From Rostratula benghalensis (lineage: Eukaryota > Chordata > Aves > Charadriiformes > Rostratulidae): a DNA stretch of 64,000 nucleotides. The stretch spans positions 2,425,422 through 2,489,421 of the forward strand of contig VXAI01000095.1 of NCBI GenBank assembly GCA_013399305.1. The letters are read 5' to 3'. Shown here in pieces: positions 45,691 to 59,150 of this stretch. A program made the position numbers and the translations under genes. Position 1 is the stretch's first letter; every line of letters begins with the position of its first letter. Under the pieces are notes generated by a model, which saw nothing but the letters and a program-made list of their open reading frames with translations, had not been told where the DNA came from and ran no database searches.

Positions 45691-48600
45691 GGCTGGATGC
45701 GGCTACAGAGTTCCTGGGGAAGCTGTACCAAGGCACAACCTTTCTTCTGTTGTGTGTGATACTGCAGTCCCTTGAGCCCCTCCTTTCCTTTCTCTTCACC
45801 CCTCCTGGTTAAATCTGGTCCTAGTTTTAAAGCAGTACATCTGCTCAGTGATTGAGAGAGATCTCCACCCCTGTGCTGCCTTGCATGGTGTGGTGTGGGC
45901 TCCAGGAGCGCGTGTGTGGGAAGGATGTTCTCCAGAAAGACCTTGGGAGCTCCCTGCTCCACTTCTGGCACCACCCAGAGTTTCTGTCTTCTTGATACCT
46001 CACAAACATTATCTTTTTCTTTTTAATTATTTTTCTTTAAAGGGTTTTATGGCTCTCTTTAGGCCACATGCAATGCATAGTATAGGATGGCAGCTGTGAG
46101 GAAGAGACTAAAGTTGACCTACGATCCTTAAACTTTGTGTGCGTTTTTGGTTTTGATTGCCCAAGCTGTGACTAAGGAAGCTGCAGATCCCTTTCCCCTG
46201 CTCCTTTTCCAGACCTGCAATGTTTGCCCTGGTTCATGTGAGCCAGAGGCTTCTCCTCTCTCCTCTCCTTCTTCTGAAATGGGCCACAGCATCTGCATCT
46301 GGTCCTGCCCCACCTGGCACAACTTGGCAGGGCACGGATTTTCAGTGCAGCCGTTGTCACTCTGGGTCTTTTAAGCTCAAAAGTTTGACGCCCACAATTT
46401 GACAGTGCTTTTGAAAACCCTGGCCAGATGGCTTTATAAATGCAAGGAAATAAAATGATAAATGCCAACATGGTGAAAATGTGACTGTTCAGGGATATTA
46501 TAAGGATGGCGTTTCACAGGGAGTCTCTCACACTCCTTTTTTCTTTTCTAAGAATGCCCAATTTTTTCAACAAGCCACTTTCAAATATGCAGACATCGAA
46601 AGCTCCTGGGCTAAATTTATCCCTTCCACAACTCCACGGACTTCAATAGAGTTGCACCAACACTTGTCCCATCTTTTGTAGCTGATTAATTTATGTTCAT
46701 TTTACTTCTCTGGTGCCAATGAAAGAATTTAATAGACCCTTATTGTTCCCTGCAGATACCCCCTCTCTGTGCGGGGAGCCATCCAGCTCTTCTGTGGGTT
46801 GGCATTGTTGTTCTTTCTCTTTTTGATTTCCTTCATGTAACAGAAAGAGATTACACTGGGGGAGCTGACTGTGTACTTGGCTCTCCAGGGAATTCAATAC
46901 ACGCCTGCAATTAACCTGCATTTAACTGGCCATTGGATGTTGCTATTCCTCTACAATAAACACAGATGGTAGGCAGTTTTGACTGAGTATTTGTATACTG
47001 CAGGTTGGCACCGCTCACATCAAAATAAATACAATTTCCAGACGGCACAGATCCTTTCCTCCTTTTTTGCCTTTTTTTTTTTTTTTTTGACAGAGGAGGG
47101 AAAAATCTGAACGGTATCCAAAAATAAATGGCCCCCAAAATACATATTTCCCCTAAAAGTTGAAGTAGATTTTAGATCTCAGCCCCATCAGGCTGTCAGG
47201 GAGACAGTAGAAGGGGAGAAAAATTTTAATCGGGTTTTAGCAGGGAAAGTGATTCAGTGGGAAGGAAAGAACATTTTTGAATTGCACTTAATATCACAAG
47301 TTTGCCTTTTGCTAGTGCTTGGAACGCTGCACAGCTTTACTCCTCTGATGGGCAGCTTGAGTTCTGTGGATTAAAATAAGATTTTTGAGGTTTGTAGGCG
47401 TAAATACATCTTTATGTGTTTCTCAGTCTAGAAAGTGAAGAGAATATGTTCCAACCAGCATATTATTTCTTTACTTGTTTGGAGAGGGAAGGCTGCAGGA
47501 TGGAGTGAACACCTCATTAGCTATTAATTAATTATTTTCCTCATTCACAAATCCAAGAGGTTTCCTCCATTGCCAAAAATGGATTGGCAGTGGGAAAACG
47601 TGAGCTCTGGGACGATTTTAAAAAAGAAAAGAAATTTAAAAAAAAAAAAAAAAGCACGGTTGTTAAGTTTAAAGAAATTGAGCTAAGCATATAAAAAATC
47701 TGCCACCAGGGTCAAACTTGATGCCATGTGTATTTTTTTTTTCATTAAAGGAGTGCAGATTTTGAGCCCGAGCTATTATTTCCGGTGACTTGAGGCCCTC
47801 CGGGGGCAGCAGTGAAATGGAAAAGAGCACGGCAGCCTGCTCTTGGAACTGATGCTCACTGAATCTGAAAGGTCATGTCATGTTTTCTGGCAATTGACTC
47901 AATGGGTTTGGATTCTACAACATAAGGTCGGGCCGTTTTCACTCAGCACATGTTTACTGGGGAATGTGCCTTCCAGTTGTTTTCACATTGACCTTATTAC
48001 CCTGCCACACTGATGAGCCTGGCACAAAAACTACTTTTTGTATTGCTGTGTGCACCACACTCCCTCCTCTCCCACCTCCTCCCTCCCCGCAGTACTGTTA
48101 CTTTGGGCTGCAGATCAAGGATTTGGTGTGTGCATTTCCCCCACTCCTACCCTGCTGCTTTCTGTCCCCTGTTAGAGCACAGATGCGCAGAAACCCATGG
48201 ACTACACACTTTGGAAGGACAACAGGGTGCAGTGGGACCGACTGATATTTGGTTCCCAGGTTTTGTGATGGGAAAACTGGGGAGGAGAAGAGGCACAGGC
48301 AAACTGGAGCGAGAGGGTTTGCAGCACCTGATGTAATAGCCCTTCCCACTCACTGATCCTGTAGTAGATGTAGCCATGAGGTGGATAGATGCTGGGAGGG
48401 CAGGACTCACAGCCCAGGGCGGGGATGTGTTCCACACTGAGCAATTTTAAAGGGGATGGAGGCAGCAGTTTCCTCTCGTGGTAAATCTGCTCCTTTACTG
48501 CAAAATACACTGGCCAGGCTTTGCAGGAATAAATAAAATACTGCTACTATTTCTGCAGACGCATTGGCAGCTCTCTCTCCTTGCAGCCACAAAAGTTCTT

Positions 48601-51600
48601 CTGCTAAGAACACAATATGTGTCTCTGCCACCTTTTCAGGCTTGAAAAAGTGTTTTGGGCTTCTGTCAATTTTAGGAGTTATAAATTAAAGACGAGAAGT
48701 TTATTATTACTTGGAATGCTCCTACATTCTAAGCAGTTTGGGATAAAAACGAGCTAAAGACATTGCAAAAAGTCATTGGCAGAGACAAGGAAATAAACCC
48801 CTGAGCGTTTTCTCCTACAAATGCATTGCTTAACCTTCTCCTGCCACCTGTTTGTCAACCCTGGCTGCCCCAATAAGAAAAAAAAAAAATGTTGCACTGC
48901 TTGGTCATTGTTTGGATATTGCTCTTTCAATAAGGTCAGAGCAGACTTGTAGCAAATCCACGAGTCAGAGACCAAGCCACACTGTGATGTTACACAGGAG
49001 TGCCAGGACCTCGGGAGATGAGAATTTTGATTCTGGTTTAGACTTTGCTGTCCAAACATGGCACTGGCAGGTTATTTTTGGAGATAACTTCACAGTCTGC
49101 TGAACAGAAACACTGTGTAAGACCTAGGGATCAGTTATTACCTTACTACCAACAAGTTATGAAGTGTCTCAGGTGCAGAAACTACAGACAGGACTTGGGG
49201 CATGTTTCTGTCAACAAAATGAAAGCCTGTCTCAGAGGCTTCAAGGAGCACCTGCTACATTCACCAGGATGAGGGCAATGTCAGCAGTGTGATTTAAAAA
49301 GAGAGGAAAAAAAAAATGCATAGTGGTCAGTCACTCTTTGCATCGTGATAGGTTTTGTCTGTGAGTTGTACTTTAGGAGGAAACTTGCTGGAGAACTGTG
49401 AAGGAGACTTTCTTGATGCTATGGGGAACGTGGCACAGCTGGATTCCGAACACAGCTATCGCCTGTTTCACCACGCTTGTTGCTGGTGGTCTGAATATCT
49501 TCTCTGGATGTAAAGCACCCTGCAGAAATAGTCAGTGTAGCTCTGGAACAGTGTTGCCATGTCCAAGACCCATACACAGGTGAAAGGGGAGGAGGACCAG
49601 CACACTAACATAGCTCCTCTTCTTCAAGGAGGTGCTGGTCATACTGTGTAGATGCATTGACTTTGTTACCACATAACCAGCGGGCAGTGTAGAAAAGCCT
49701 GTCATGGCAGATTGTTCCCAAAATCTCACCCAGAATGTGGCTGTTCATCTGGTTTCCTGAGTCCATCTTGGCTAAACCACTGCCTGACCTAAACCCTAAA
49801 CCAAAGCTTTTATGTACTGAAAAGTACAGTTTGTGCAGGCAGAGCAGCTCTAGAAAATACTTCTAAAAGTGTATTTCTTAAATTCTGGGAATTAATATTC
49901 ATCTCACCTGGAGAACCATGACAGAGAAACACATGTCCATTTTAACCTGAAACAGAAAGTCAGTGATGCATACTGTATGGAATTCCCTTATTTTAGAAAC
50001 ATATTCATTAGACCATTTGCTTTGATTCTTATCATTTGGATATGTTTTCCCAACCGTTTTGTAGTGCTGCATACATACTCACTTTGTTTGGAAGCCATTG
50101 CAATGGATCAAACTGCTGATCTAACAAGAGCTCGAAGGGTAAAACTCCTTGGAAGAGTATTCAAAACTCAAGTAGTTTGTCTTGGAAGGAAAAATTCAGT
50201 TTCAACTGTGTGATACCCTTTCTTAGCTGAGATTGCAAATGCCCTATGGCTGGCTGTTCTGTTCTCACTTTAGGTGACGGCTATGGATTAAGAGCCTGAG
50301 GCTTTGGCTAACATCTATAGGCAAGGCAATGCATCCCCAGGGTCTAATTCAAGGCAAGTTGTGCAGGTGTCATAATTAGCAGCTTCCTGTTAAAGCTCCA
50401 CAAATAAGCTGTAATCCTCAAGGCACTAGTCTCCAAAACCCCTTGCAGATTTGTTTTCAGACCAAATAATATTCATCTGTAACATTTTTATTTTTTTTTA
50501 ATTGCCCAAGCTGCACATTTAACTACCTTGGACCCACTGGCTTAGCTTTTGCCAAAAATCAGATGTGGCCAGGGATTAATGGTTCCAGTTGCTCACACTA
50601 CCTGGTCACCACACCTAGCACAACTTGCCCTTAAATGAGGCCGGGGTGCACAATAGGTGAGTCAGAGCTGAATGGAGGACTTCAGTTTCCTATGTTATCC
50701 CTCCTCGCCCTTCAAGGCCAATAAACATGTCATAAAGGGAGGAAAAAACCTGACAAGTTAGGAAGCAAAACACAGCCTTTAATGGTCTCTACATGTGCTG
50801 CAGCCACCTTCAAGTGAAAGTTGAGGTACCAGATTTTTTAGCACTTGGGCAAAGAGCGCCTGCCCCCTCCCAAATGCAACGGCACGTGGACTCCCAACAC
50901 AAGTGCTCTTGGGCCAAATAATGTGTGTGTACATCTGCAGCGAGGGGAAAAGCACGAGCAGGAGGAGTGTGGTAATTGCAGTGTGAGTACGTGTCAGGCA
51001 GATACAGGGAAAGTTTCTCAGAGCCCACGATCAGCAGGGCATCTGAGGACTTCAGTGTTTTTCACAGTACAATAAAACTACCAGTGCCAGCTGGAGTCTT
51101 CAGCCGAACCGTATGCCTTAGAGCTTATATGTTTCACATCACTGAAGGCTACATAATACTTTCAGCTGGCATTGCATCCCATTTGATATGTCTGGGGATG
51201 GAGATAGTTAGTTAAATAATCACATCAGCTGATGTGTTAGTTCAAACGATGGCTCCTTCCCCCTCTCTCCAACACATTTTGGGAGTATTAGTTTGGAAGA
51301 GGGGCACAAAAGCTTCTCATCTCTCTTTTCTTGATCTGTTTCTTTCTTTGTTTAGCCTCGAAGTGTTGACAGGTTGTGATGATGTTACTTCTCTTGGCGT
51401 GAATTTTTGGGAGATGAAAAGAAGGATCTGGTCAGGTTTTTCAAACAGATCAGAGATAAGTCAGAGAGAAGTGAAAGCTTCAAGGCTTGTTTATTCTGAA
51501 AGGGAGAATTTAGCCTTGGTACTGGATAGTGTGGGTATCAGTATGTGCTATATCATCAAATTGCAAGTAAAAAACACAGAAGTTATATACATGAAAAGGG

Positions 51601-52630
51601 CATGGGAACAGAATTTTACTTTTAAATTGTAAATAAAATATACTTTGGCCAGCCAGGAAAAATCTTTGGTCTTCAAAAGTCCTTTTAAACCATGAAAGCA
51701 GCACCTGGGGTACTGAGGTGTTACAGAAATACCTGCCTGGAGTTGTGACTCTGTGCCAGCTTTGACAATGCTAATGGAATTGTCTAGCTGGTCAAAAGCT
51801 ACGCAGCAATGGAGAGAGAGCTGCTGCAGGGACCTAATCATCACAAATAGCTCTGTAATATTTTCTTTAGTAAGTCCTTTGTTGAAGTTTAATGTTTGGT
51901 TTTCAGTGATTCCAATTGAAATTTTGGAGCTGGATAGATATTTGGGTCCATGACTTTCAGTGTGTGCATCTAGAGGTTATGGATGGCATGGGAAAGGGAG
52001 AAATAACATAGATAAACTTTTTGGTCAGTTAATTTTGGAAGGGAAGTCTGCATTATCAATTAGATTTTAGTAATATATCTGGATTAGGATTTGTTTGGGA
52101 GGCTGATCTTGCACAGCAAAGATTTCTAGATGAGAGGCTCTGTTGTTTGAATTGGCTTTGCACATGGAGCAGCAATGATGTAGCTGGTGGAGAAGCCTGA
52201 GCCTCAAAGAGGGTAAGAAAAGCAAAGTTCAAGAAGACCTGGATACCACAAAAAGGCACAGCTGCATGTACCTGTGTGCCTCATGAAAGACAGTGAGGCA
52301 CCTGATTTATTGCAAAGCAAGGTTTTTCACTAAATGCAAAGAACAACCATCAGACAAATGCATTTCTTAATGGAGAAAGAAAGGCCATGAGTGTTGTGCG
52401 GAACCTACCCCACCAGAACTTTAAACCTTGAGTGAACTGGAGCTCTTTAGTGAGCTCTAGAAAGAGAAAAGGGGAATAATGTTGGGATGTAATGAATCCC
52501 ACTCTGAGTTTCCAGATGCAAAACTATTTTGCTTCCTAGTTCTTGTAGAGTTTACTGTGCTTGTCTGCATAGGTTCCTAAAGGTCTAATACCTTTCCCTC
52601 CAGGTGATCTCAATCAGCATTCTCTACCAT
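45691..52630. other. Long gene-free interval
   Basis: Nearly 7 kb without a supported exon or RNA gene. It contains a MITE-like relic (46608-46672) and A or T homopolymers near 47070-47088, 47637-47653 and 48877-48889. A GC-rich CTCF-like word lies at 47797-47811 (core GGGGGCAGC, flank with three mismatches). Overlapping open frames at 48013-48510 sit in relatively GC-rich sequence but look random. Confidence 0.6.
46608..46672. mobile_element. Palindromic MITE-like relic, low confidence
   Basis: GGGCTAAATTTATCCC, CAACTCCACGGACTTCAATA and GAGTTGCACC follow the order of a palindromic amniote repeat I know from turtles and crocodiles (GGGCCAAATTCATCCC, AACTCCATTGACTTCAATGG, GAGTTACACC). It has diverged and lost its right terminus. 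Confidence 0.45.
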
Positions 52631-52659
52631 TAAAAAAAAAAAAGAAAAAAAGAAAAAAA
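52631..52659 (+). repeat. A-rich simple repeat
   Basis: A run of A broken only by single G bases (A12, G, A7, G, A7). Low-complexity sequence. Confidence 0.9.
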
Positions 52660-55600
52660 TGTAGACAGTCCTTACTCCTGCAATCTTATGTGTCACATAC
52701 AGCAAAAAAGACCTGGGCAGATGGACAGGAACAGATTCCAGCTCAGCTGGGCACCTGCAGGGCAAATGTAACACCTTGGGTTCATTTCCTCTTTACACAC
52801 TTTTAGGAGTAGCTGTATGAATGCTTGTGTGGTGGGGAAGTTTTTCATATGAATGTAAAACAATGAGGATGAAGGACAAGTTGGGATTTAAGTACCCAGT
52901 TTAACTCTGTGTTACAAATGAGTAGGTGAGTGATTGGGTTCCTTTCAGTTGCTGGAATGCTAAAATTGTGGAGTTTTGTCTGGTTTAATTTCAGGACTCA
53001 GCACCACAAGGAGGGCAGATTGTTAGGGTTTGCTCTGTATTAGGTAATGCAGGAAGGATAAGGCGTGGGAAATGGAAAGGTTCCTCCACCCTCCCGCTTA
53101 CCTGGAGACAGAAAGGGATTTCATGTAATGGATTTCATCCTCCTACACGGATCCTCAGCTTTCAGAAGTACTCAAGTACTTTATCTTCTGCATCAGTAGG
53201 ACTGTATAGCTGTGTCTTTTCTTTCTTCTAAAGTTTTCATATGAGGATCTTCTAGGAACCTTGACAAACCTATACAGATGACGTAAAAGCAGCTATCTAA
53301 CTTGGTGTGTTCTTGAACTTGGTTTCTATTTATTTCTTTCATGTCTCCAGCTTTAAGTGTTCCTATAACATAAGTTGTAAGTATGCACTGTTCCCTGGCA
53401 CAGACAATTTTCTTGCAAACTTTTGGCAAGGTGATAAAACCTGTTTTCCTTTGTCCTCATTTTGTTGTTCAGTGCCATGTGAGTGCATTTAACCGATGAT
53501 AATCCATTGCAATTTGTAAACCTGTGTTTTGCAAGCAGTTCTACACCTTCCTGGTTCTTTTCTGTACAGGAAGTCATGCTTATAAAATGCCACACATTGC
53601 TACTATGGTATTGTGAAATATTGAGACTATTTGTGCTGTAAATGGTGAGGTGAGAAGGCAAGTTCCTCTTTGCTTCCTACCTAATCAATGGAGAAAGCTG
53701 AACTCCCTCTTAATATGAAGGTTTGAGCAGGTCTTTGGAGATCTCTTTCTGTAGTTTGGGTAATGAGGGTGATCTCCCAGGTGAGGCACCTACATTCATG
53801 CTAAACTTAAGCGGTGTGCATGTTCCCATTGCTTTCAGTTGTAGCTGTCCCCTCCACATCTGTCTGAAGAGACTGAAACATTCCTCGAATTATGAAGGGG
53901 ATCCTGTGAAGAGAATTCAGGGTTTCAGTGAAGAGAGAGCATCAGGCTTTGTTTGAAATTGTTACGTGCTCCGAGCGGCTCCACACAGCAGTGTGCTTCT
54001 TGCTGCTGGCACCCCTGAGCACATGGTTACACACAATGAAGCCACCTTTGCTCATGCAATGACGAGCTCTCTTGAGTATTTATGACATATTTAAGGAAAG
54101 CATTAAGAGTTACACGTGAAAGACAGGATCCTTCTTATTTCCTGGCGGCCCTTCAAATCTTGACCTCGTTCCAGGAAGAAAGCAACCTGGGAAAACATCA
54201 GCAATTGCAACTTGGAGAGAGCAGTACGTGCTTCATGTGCTGGAGGAGTTGTGAAAATCTGTAGAGCATCATGTGCTTGTGTTTAAAAAGCAGCTGTCTT
54301 TATACCTCCACTCTGATAGCAATGTAATCGTTTACTTAATATTCTCCAGCTCCTTCCTGCAGGCTCTGTGAATGCCACAGGAGAGAGCTGGGTGTAAACT
54401 TTGGAGTGTTGTATCTTCCTCCCCACGGGTTTTCAGCAGGAGTGTGTACCATCAAAGACCTTCTCGTTCAAGGTAAAAGTGAAGGTGATAGATTCCCTCA
54501 TTCATCTCACACCTGGTAGAGTTACTGATACTGAAGAAGTGGGAGATGGGTTGACAAGGTAGTGCTGTATCACAGAGGTGTGAATGGAGGACCTCAGATT
54601 GTCTCAGTTCACCGTTGGTATCTGTCTGGAATTGGCAATATCTTCTCCTTCAGACTTCAGCAGCTTCTCACATTAGGCTATATGATGTTATGTCACTCTG
54701 GAACCCTATCAGATGCCCTTTATAGTTTTGCGCAGGCTGATTCAAAGGGGGTCAATCAATGAAATCAATGGCAATGAATATGGGGCAGATAAAAAGAAAT
54801 GCTTTCTCAGGCAGTACAGGAACTTGCTGTCATCAAAGCTTACAGAAGCAAATACTGTGGATGAATATCAAGACCTGAACCATTTAATGAGACTGCTGAT
54901 CTGTAGAAAAAAGCAATGCATGCAGGAGTATCTCTTCTGTTCTGCCATTGCTTCTTGGTCCTGCCTCCTTTCTTAATACATTTTCTGTATAGTGTAGCAT
55001 AACTTGTGTTAGAAGTAATAAATTTTGTTCTGAAACTTGAGGCGAGGGTTGCTCCAGGAGGCAGGTCAACAGGCTTCATACCCTCCAGATCATGAAGTGT
55101 GGGAAATGTGGTGTGCTGGTACAAAACCTACCTGCATTTCTTTAGTGAAAGAACACTTCTTTATCCCCTTCATGATCTACACTAAATATCTGTCTGTCCC
55201 TGGATTGCTGAGAAATTCTGTGCAGCCAAAGGTACATTTGATAATCAGTGCACACTGTTCCTATTCCAGCTACTAGAAGTGAATGTTAACCCATTTTCCC
55301 TCCATAATGAAAATGGCCTTCTGAGTGCCTAAATATTTGAAAGCACATGCTGTGTGTAGGAATTGTTGACAACTTTGGGTTATTCAGTACCTCTGTGCAT
55401 CTAGTTCAGCTTTTCCAAAGTTCATGAAGCTTTTGTGATAGACTGGATAGTTACCCTGCCATGACCTAGACGCTGTTTTGCTCCAGGCTCAGAATGCTCC
55501 CTGTTGTTAATCTTATCATAGAACGCCTTGAATAACCTGACTTGAGCCTCTCAGTGATGAACAGTACTAGGTTATGCAGCATTTTGATCATGAACTCCTG

Positions 55601-58600
55601 TACATGAAAATACCCTGGGAGTGTCTGCTTTGGGTGTGTGTATGAGTAGAATTACAAGACCTGTAATTTCTGCCTTCTGGGCCTACAGGGATGAATCTTA
55701 AATTTAGCAGAGAAATCTACCAATTTGTTATAATAACTGAATTATATCCTAGCTAGTAAACAAGGGCTTTTATTAAAAGCAGGCAATAATTTATGACACT
55801 TCAGAATTCCTCATATTTAATATGTGTGTGTTGCTACATAAATGTACTACCTCTGTGAACTTCTGTCTGGTGGCATTTCAGTAGGACTTGTTTCTAGCTG
55901 TCCTTCAATGAGCTCTTCATTGCAGAAAAGAATTAAGTCATCTCTCAGGTAATTTTACTGTTGCTTAAGCTGCCTTACTTATGCTGGAATGCTAGTAACC
56001 TACTGAAAGTAACTGAAAACCATTTTGAAGTCTTAATTATATCAGTATTGGACTTCTTCATACATTACAAGCATTGGGGCTGCTATTATTAGAGTCAATA
56101 GTGAGAAGACGAGGGATATTTTTTTGATCCCTCTTCTTGATAACCGCAGGCTTTGACATTTCAGGCAGTCAGGAGATGGAGGTTGCTACCTCCTTAACAC
56201 TGAAAACAAGAAAAGCCATTTGGAATAGGATGACATGCTACACATGAGGAAAAATGCACTGGTGGGCCATAGATCTGAACAGTCACAGAAACAGGTGGAT
56301 AAATTCAGAATCTCTGTACTTGGATCTTTCTTCCCAGCCCTGGTCCATCCTCCCTTTGAAGTCACGTAAGTTCTTTGCAGTTGCCTTTGGTGGAGTTCCA
56401 CACGTCTGCTTTCTGTTACCCAAAGAACCTCCTTTTGCTTTTTTGAACATAGGTTTCATGGGCTTTATGTACTGGCCTCTCAATTTTTATATTGGAAGAG
56501 ATTGTGAACAGTCCACTCCTCTCCAACTTTTCCAGACCACTTATGATTTTCTAGATCCCTAAAATAATTTCTACATCATCTCCTTACCCAGTTAAAGTCT
56601 GTTACAGAGTCTGTATGAGCCTTCCTCATACAAGTTTCCATACTGTCTCCCTCAGTCTTTTCCAATTCTAATAGATGCTTTTTCACATGAATGATCCTCA
56701 TCAGGGCAAAGTGGGATTAGAATCTTCTGATAGTGAATTTTAATTCTAAGGACATATGATAGGACCCTCTAATATCTGCATTTTAGCATTTGGCTTCTCA
56801 AGAGTGTACTCTGTTGCTGATGTGAGGATGAGCAGCTCTTGTTGCTCATTAGGTTATTCTTCATCAGTCTTTTAAGAAGCACAGGAAGCCCAAAGAAGAT
56901 GAAGGCAAAAGCTCCAGTTACATCATGATCCCAAATCCCTGAAAATGAGCTGGGGCTGATGATGTTTTTTAAGTGGGATATACTAGTGACTGTAGCAGGT
57001 TGCCTCTCCAAGCCACCATTAACAGGCAAACCTTTCTGAATTGGAATAATAGAAAAGCATTTTTTTTCAGCAGGACCTGCAAACCAAGCAAACATCTGCA
57101 GTGTAGTTAGGCAGTGCACTAGGTAAATTAAATTTGTTTTCTGAGGTCTGGTTTCAACCATCTGCAACCATTTATCTTGGTTCCATCACTTTGCACGTAA
57201 AATATTGTAAAAATCTGAAAGCCTACAACTGGCAGAATGTTATATTTTTGCTTCTGGAACATCCCCAGAATGGGGACTCGATGGCCTGAGGTGTTTTTTA
57301 TTCCTATGGGAGACTTCATACCATAGCAACCGAAACACAATTGGACCCCAAACAACATCCTAAATATTGAAAACTCTGGCTTGTCTGCTACTAATGGACC
57401 CCCCCAGCTCCTGTGCCACTTGTTAAAACCCTTAAGCTAATAAGGCACTCATCCAAACTCTGACCTTGGGCTGACAAATACAAAATATCATCCAAACCCG
57501 ATCAAACTCAGTTTAAAAATTGAATTTTGGAACAATTAAAAAGATAAATAAATAGCTGAAGCTTGAAAAATAAAGATGTACCCTAGGGTAATGTTCATGA
57601 TTTAAAAATTATTTGAAACCAAAAAGATTTCATGGCAAATGCATTTTTTTTTTTTAGCTTTACTATGAGCACTGGAGGTTAGTCTCAGTGTTACTTGGCT
57701 GAATAAGAAGACTTGCATACTGGCATCTCTTGAATAATTTTAAGAAGCAACCCTGGCATTAAGGACCAATAAAACATGGGGTTGTTTCCATTAATAACCT
57801 TCACTGATTAAATGAGAGAGATAAGGAATAAAGGGATTCAGAACTGGAGGTCATTATAAATGGGCCATTCAGACTATCTTTTCTCTACTTCTGAATCTTC
57901 TTTGGGAGTATGAAACGATATTGCAGTTTTCAGATTTACAGACAAAACACGAACAAACAATGACAGAAAACACCGCCTGCAATTCTGATCAGCCCCATGG
58001 CACTGAGCTTACAAAAGGAGCCTCTGACTCTTTTCTCACAGCTGACTTTTTCTCCATTCTCTGTTGTGTTTGGGAACGATCTGCAAATTGGTGATTTAGG
58101 CTGCTCTGTGGCCACCTAATCTTGACTCTTCTGAATTCTTTTCAGCACCAGCTGGATAATACTTGCATTAAGCTATAGCAGCCACTTGTAACCCCTTTGC
58201 CACTTGACCGGGCTTGTAGATGTTTCAGTTTCCTCCAACATTCTTCAATCTCAGCGTAAGAGTGGAAAATGCATCGGGTGTCTCATTGGTTCTAAACTCT
58301 CTAAACATTGTGCTGAAATGATTGCCTATTATTAGAAACTCAGCGAGGCCTAAGTCCCCAGAACACTGTATTCAACTGTCCTTTTCACTCCGTGCCTGCT
58401 CACAAGAGTCTCTGCTTCTTCAGAGCCCACCACTCTCAATTAGCTCACCAGACATAGTCCTTCCCTCTGTGTTGGTGTGTATTTGTCGGTATCTTTTGAA
58501 GTATCCTCCCCTTGCATCTCCCCTTGTGTTTCCACGGCATCACTTCACTGACTTGCCCAGCAATCCTTGCTGGGGCATCCCTACCATATATTCATTTCTG

Positions 58601-58987
58601 ACCCCAAAAGCCTGGGGAAAGATTAGGCCGCTCCATGACAATACTGGTGCAATCCTATTTCTGTAGAAATAATAACAGTAATAAAGTAATGTGTACTCTG
58701 CAGAGGCTTTGCCAAATGTAATGTTGTGACTGGCTGCTTATCAGAGATAGAGACTATTTGTGATGTTATCCACACCATCCTTTTTTTTTTTTTTCTCTAT
58801 TTTTTTCCAGAGAAAGGACACTTATAGTAAAGCTTTCTTTTATTAAAACAAAAATCTCCACAGAACTCTTCTACTTCCAGACAACATGGAAAACTTTTAG
58901 CCGGTCCTACTTTTACTTTATCTATTTCTGCAGAGTTTATTTGCCCTGCTGTGTGCCATTTTAGTCCAACTCAGTTCAAATTATAAT
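52660..58987. other. Long gene-free interval
   Basis: More than 6 kb without a supported exon, RNA gene or named repeat. Poly-T runs occur near 57643-57656 and 58780-58795. The longest open frames (56769-57167 minus strand, 58322-58666 plus strand) have no splice context or recognisable residues. Confidence 0.6.
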
Positions 58988-59150
58988 TAAGGTACTTGGG
59001 AGATTTGGGCTCAACTCCCACCTTTGCCAAATATTTTGAGTACTTGGTTCTTGATCTTCAAAATGGGGGACAGAAACACTTCCTGTGTCATCTTGTGTGA
59101 TTACAGCATAATTTCTCAAGGCTTTACAACTCCCATATCTCATTACATGT
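58988..59150 (+). mobile_element. MIR-like SINE relic
   Basis: GGGAGATTTGGGCTCAACTC, CCACCTTTGCC, TTCAAAATGGGGGACAGAAA and ACACTTCCTGTGTCATCTTG match, in order, the sense strand of MIR-type SINEs (TTGGGTTCAATTCCC, AGCTCTGCC, ATCTGTAAAATGGGGATAA, ACTTCCCT). Old and diverged. Confidence 0.6.

Noticed and set aside
45306..45812. Longest open frame in the window, 168 codons on the + strand
   Set aside because: Most of it (to about 45690) lies in a CR1 fragment and runs antisense to the element; the residues reflect repeat sequence, not a host protein.
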